Origin: Oxyruncus cristatus
Taxonomy: Eukaryota; Chordata; Aves; Passeriformes; Cotingidae
Length of the DNA: 64,000 nt
Reading direction: 5' to 3'
Assembly: GCA_013399855.1 (NCBI GenBank)
Contig: VXAY01003154.1
Span: forward strand, 64,106-128,105
Below are positions 62,586 to 64,000 of this stretch, in pieces. Position 1 is the stretch's first letter. Every line of letters begins with the position of its first letter. Below the pieces are notes generated by a model. That model was not told where the DNA came from. It saw only the letters and a program-made list of their open reading frames with translations, and did no database searches. Position numbers and translations under genes: made by a program.

Positions 62586-64000
62586 GATTGATAAAGGTGG
62601 CCTTTTTTTTTAATGGGAAGTGGAACATATCTTTCATGTAGCACTCTAAAATATAAAAATATGATGAGGAGACAGAGAGAGATGAATTATGGAACCACAA
62701 CCAGTGTCGGTGGTTATAGTTGATTTTTTTATGTATCCACAAATTATTCATTGTTGGGCATGACTTATGCTTTCATCTTGGTGTATAGGATTTGGTCTGC
62801 AAATCTAGACTACAGAATATCTGATTCTATATTATGTCAGTGCTAGAGAATTTGTAGTGAAATTAATAAGGGGAGAAAAATTACATGGAAAGGGCAAAAA
62901 CAGTGGAGTGCTTAAATAGCAAGAATTACATCAATGTTGGATCAGTAGAAGATTGAATTTTCAGTTATGTCTAAAAATGCATTTCTTCCTGTAAAAATAT
63001 AATTTTCTAAATCCACATATAATTAAAAAAAACCCCCAAAACATCTACTGCCATACACACAGAATATCTTAAGAGCACTGATTTCATCTGAGTCTTGTGA
63101 AAGTAATTGGACTGGGCTGACTGTATTTCTTTAGTGGATTTTTTTTGTCTATTGCTGTTTTGCAGTGGTTTTATTCTATGTGTTACCTGTGTTCTATTTA
63201 TTTTGAGGGAACTTTTTTTTTATTGTTGTTCGCAGTTGTTTGAGGACTCTTTTGTGAATGCCAGTCCATTCCCTGTGTGCAGATTTTGCCATTGCTTTTT
63301 CTGAGTACACTTTAGATTCATCTCTGATGGGATTTGACAGCGTTATTTGCCAGCATTTCATGAGGGCAGGGAGTAGGTTTCTTGTAATTTCTAAATTTGT
63401 TTTGTCCTAGTTCATGGTTTATAATTATGAGGTAAGGAGAGAGGCTCAGTTTCTGGAGTTGTGGCGCTGTTGAAGATAATGGAAACTTTACACTCAATAC
63501 TTTTGGAGCTAAGATCTCAACCAAACCTACAAAAAAGTGAGAAAAACTCAGACTGAATTGTTTTAGTGCACCAACTGTATGTGGTTTATGAGAGGTTAAT
63601 CCCAGTTTTGGGATTAGGATAATCATAGGATAGCTAAAATGATTTATTTGTAGGAAAGAACTATAATATCAGCAGACTTGCAAGTTAACAATTCAAATGT
63701 CCTGATATTTTCTTTTTTGGTCCTCTGCAATTGATGGCTAATGAAGCAGCTGTGTTTTTTACACTAAGGGAGACACAGGAGGAAGAACTAAATATAGCTC
63801 TGTTTGTGTCAAGTAGCTCTGCAGTACCAAAGAGGCACTATCTCTAAGCCAGGATTTAAGAGACCTTGGATCCTGTGCTTTATTGTTCTTATTTACTTAT
63901 ACTATGTGGATCAGGGATCCTTTGTTCCAGGCACTGTAAAAGTGAAGGACCCAAATAATTCTGGGATACAGGTGACACTCTTATATTAAATTTTCAAGTC

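Larger units (their letters stand above)
62057..64000. other. Non-coding stretch to the window end
   Basis: No gene or interspersed repeat recognised. It contains the CRE-like/alternating-sequence cluster at 62542-62585 and short T runs at about 62386-62394, 62604-62613 and 63212-63220. Confidence 0.65.

Noticed and set aside
1..64000. tRNA, rRNA, snRNA genes, CRISPR arrays and CpG islands
   Set aside because: I looked for B-box-like GGTTCGA patterns, U6-like starts, regularly spaced repeats and CpG-dense blocks and found none that could be supported.

Overview
The window is AT-rich vertebrate nuclear DNA and almost certainly avian. The clearest sign is the repeats: at least ten fragments of CR1 LINEs, many ending in the CR1 3' tail of ATTCTATG/ATTCTGTG-like octamers. 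Two solo LTRs with TG...CA ends and 5-bp target duplications also fit a bird, perhaps a songbird, though the order is inference. There are no bacterial-type genes, no operons, no recognisable rRNA or tRNA genes, no CRISPR array and no CpG island.

I recognise no protein-coding gene. The longest open frames (up to about 150 codons) lie on both strands without homology I can name, as expected by chance in 64 kb. The window is best read as a gene desert or the interior of a large intron. Three short segments (minus 4523-4624; plus 6169-6200; plus 9618-9662) have splice-like borders and an open frame. They are reported only as candidate exons.

Layout: 1-26 kb is mostly unique sequence with two short CR1 tails (5.1 and 11.7 kb), simple AT/T/GT tracts and, at 24.88-24.94 kb, three abutting palindromes. 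At 26.1-27.6 kb there is a three-layer nest: an old minus-strand CR1, split by a plus-strand CR1, itself split by a 497-bp solo LTR. At 28.6-29.0 kb is a very old minus-strand CR1. At 32.4-33.6 kb is a 1175-bp solo LTR with near-perfect terminal inverted repeats and exact CCTAC duplications. At 35.3-38.1 kb three plus-strand CR1 pieces of different apparent age follow one another; one has lost most of its reverse transcriptase. 38-55 kb is unique AT-rich sequence with one possible ancient CR1 (41.6-42.1 kb). At 55.7 and 56.8 kb are two same-subfamily CR1 tails in the same orientation. At 61.1-62.05 kb is the longest continuous CR1, still showing an FVDD reverse-transcriptase box. Just after it, at 62.54-62.59 kb, is a CRE-like site next to a 22-bp alternating purine/pyrimidine tract with an NRF-1-like core.

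No genes work together here. The history is one of repeated LINE insertion, LTR insertion followed by LTR-LTR recombination, and decay. All identifications are from reading the sequence and knowledge of the families; no search was run.
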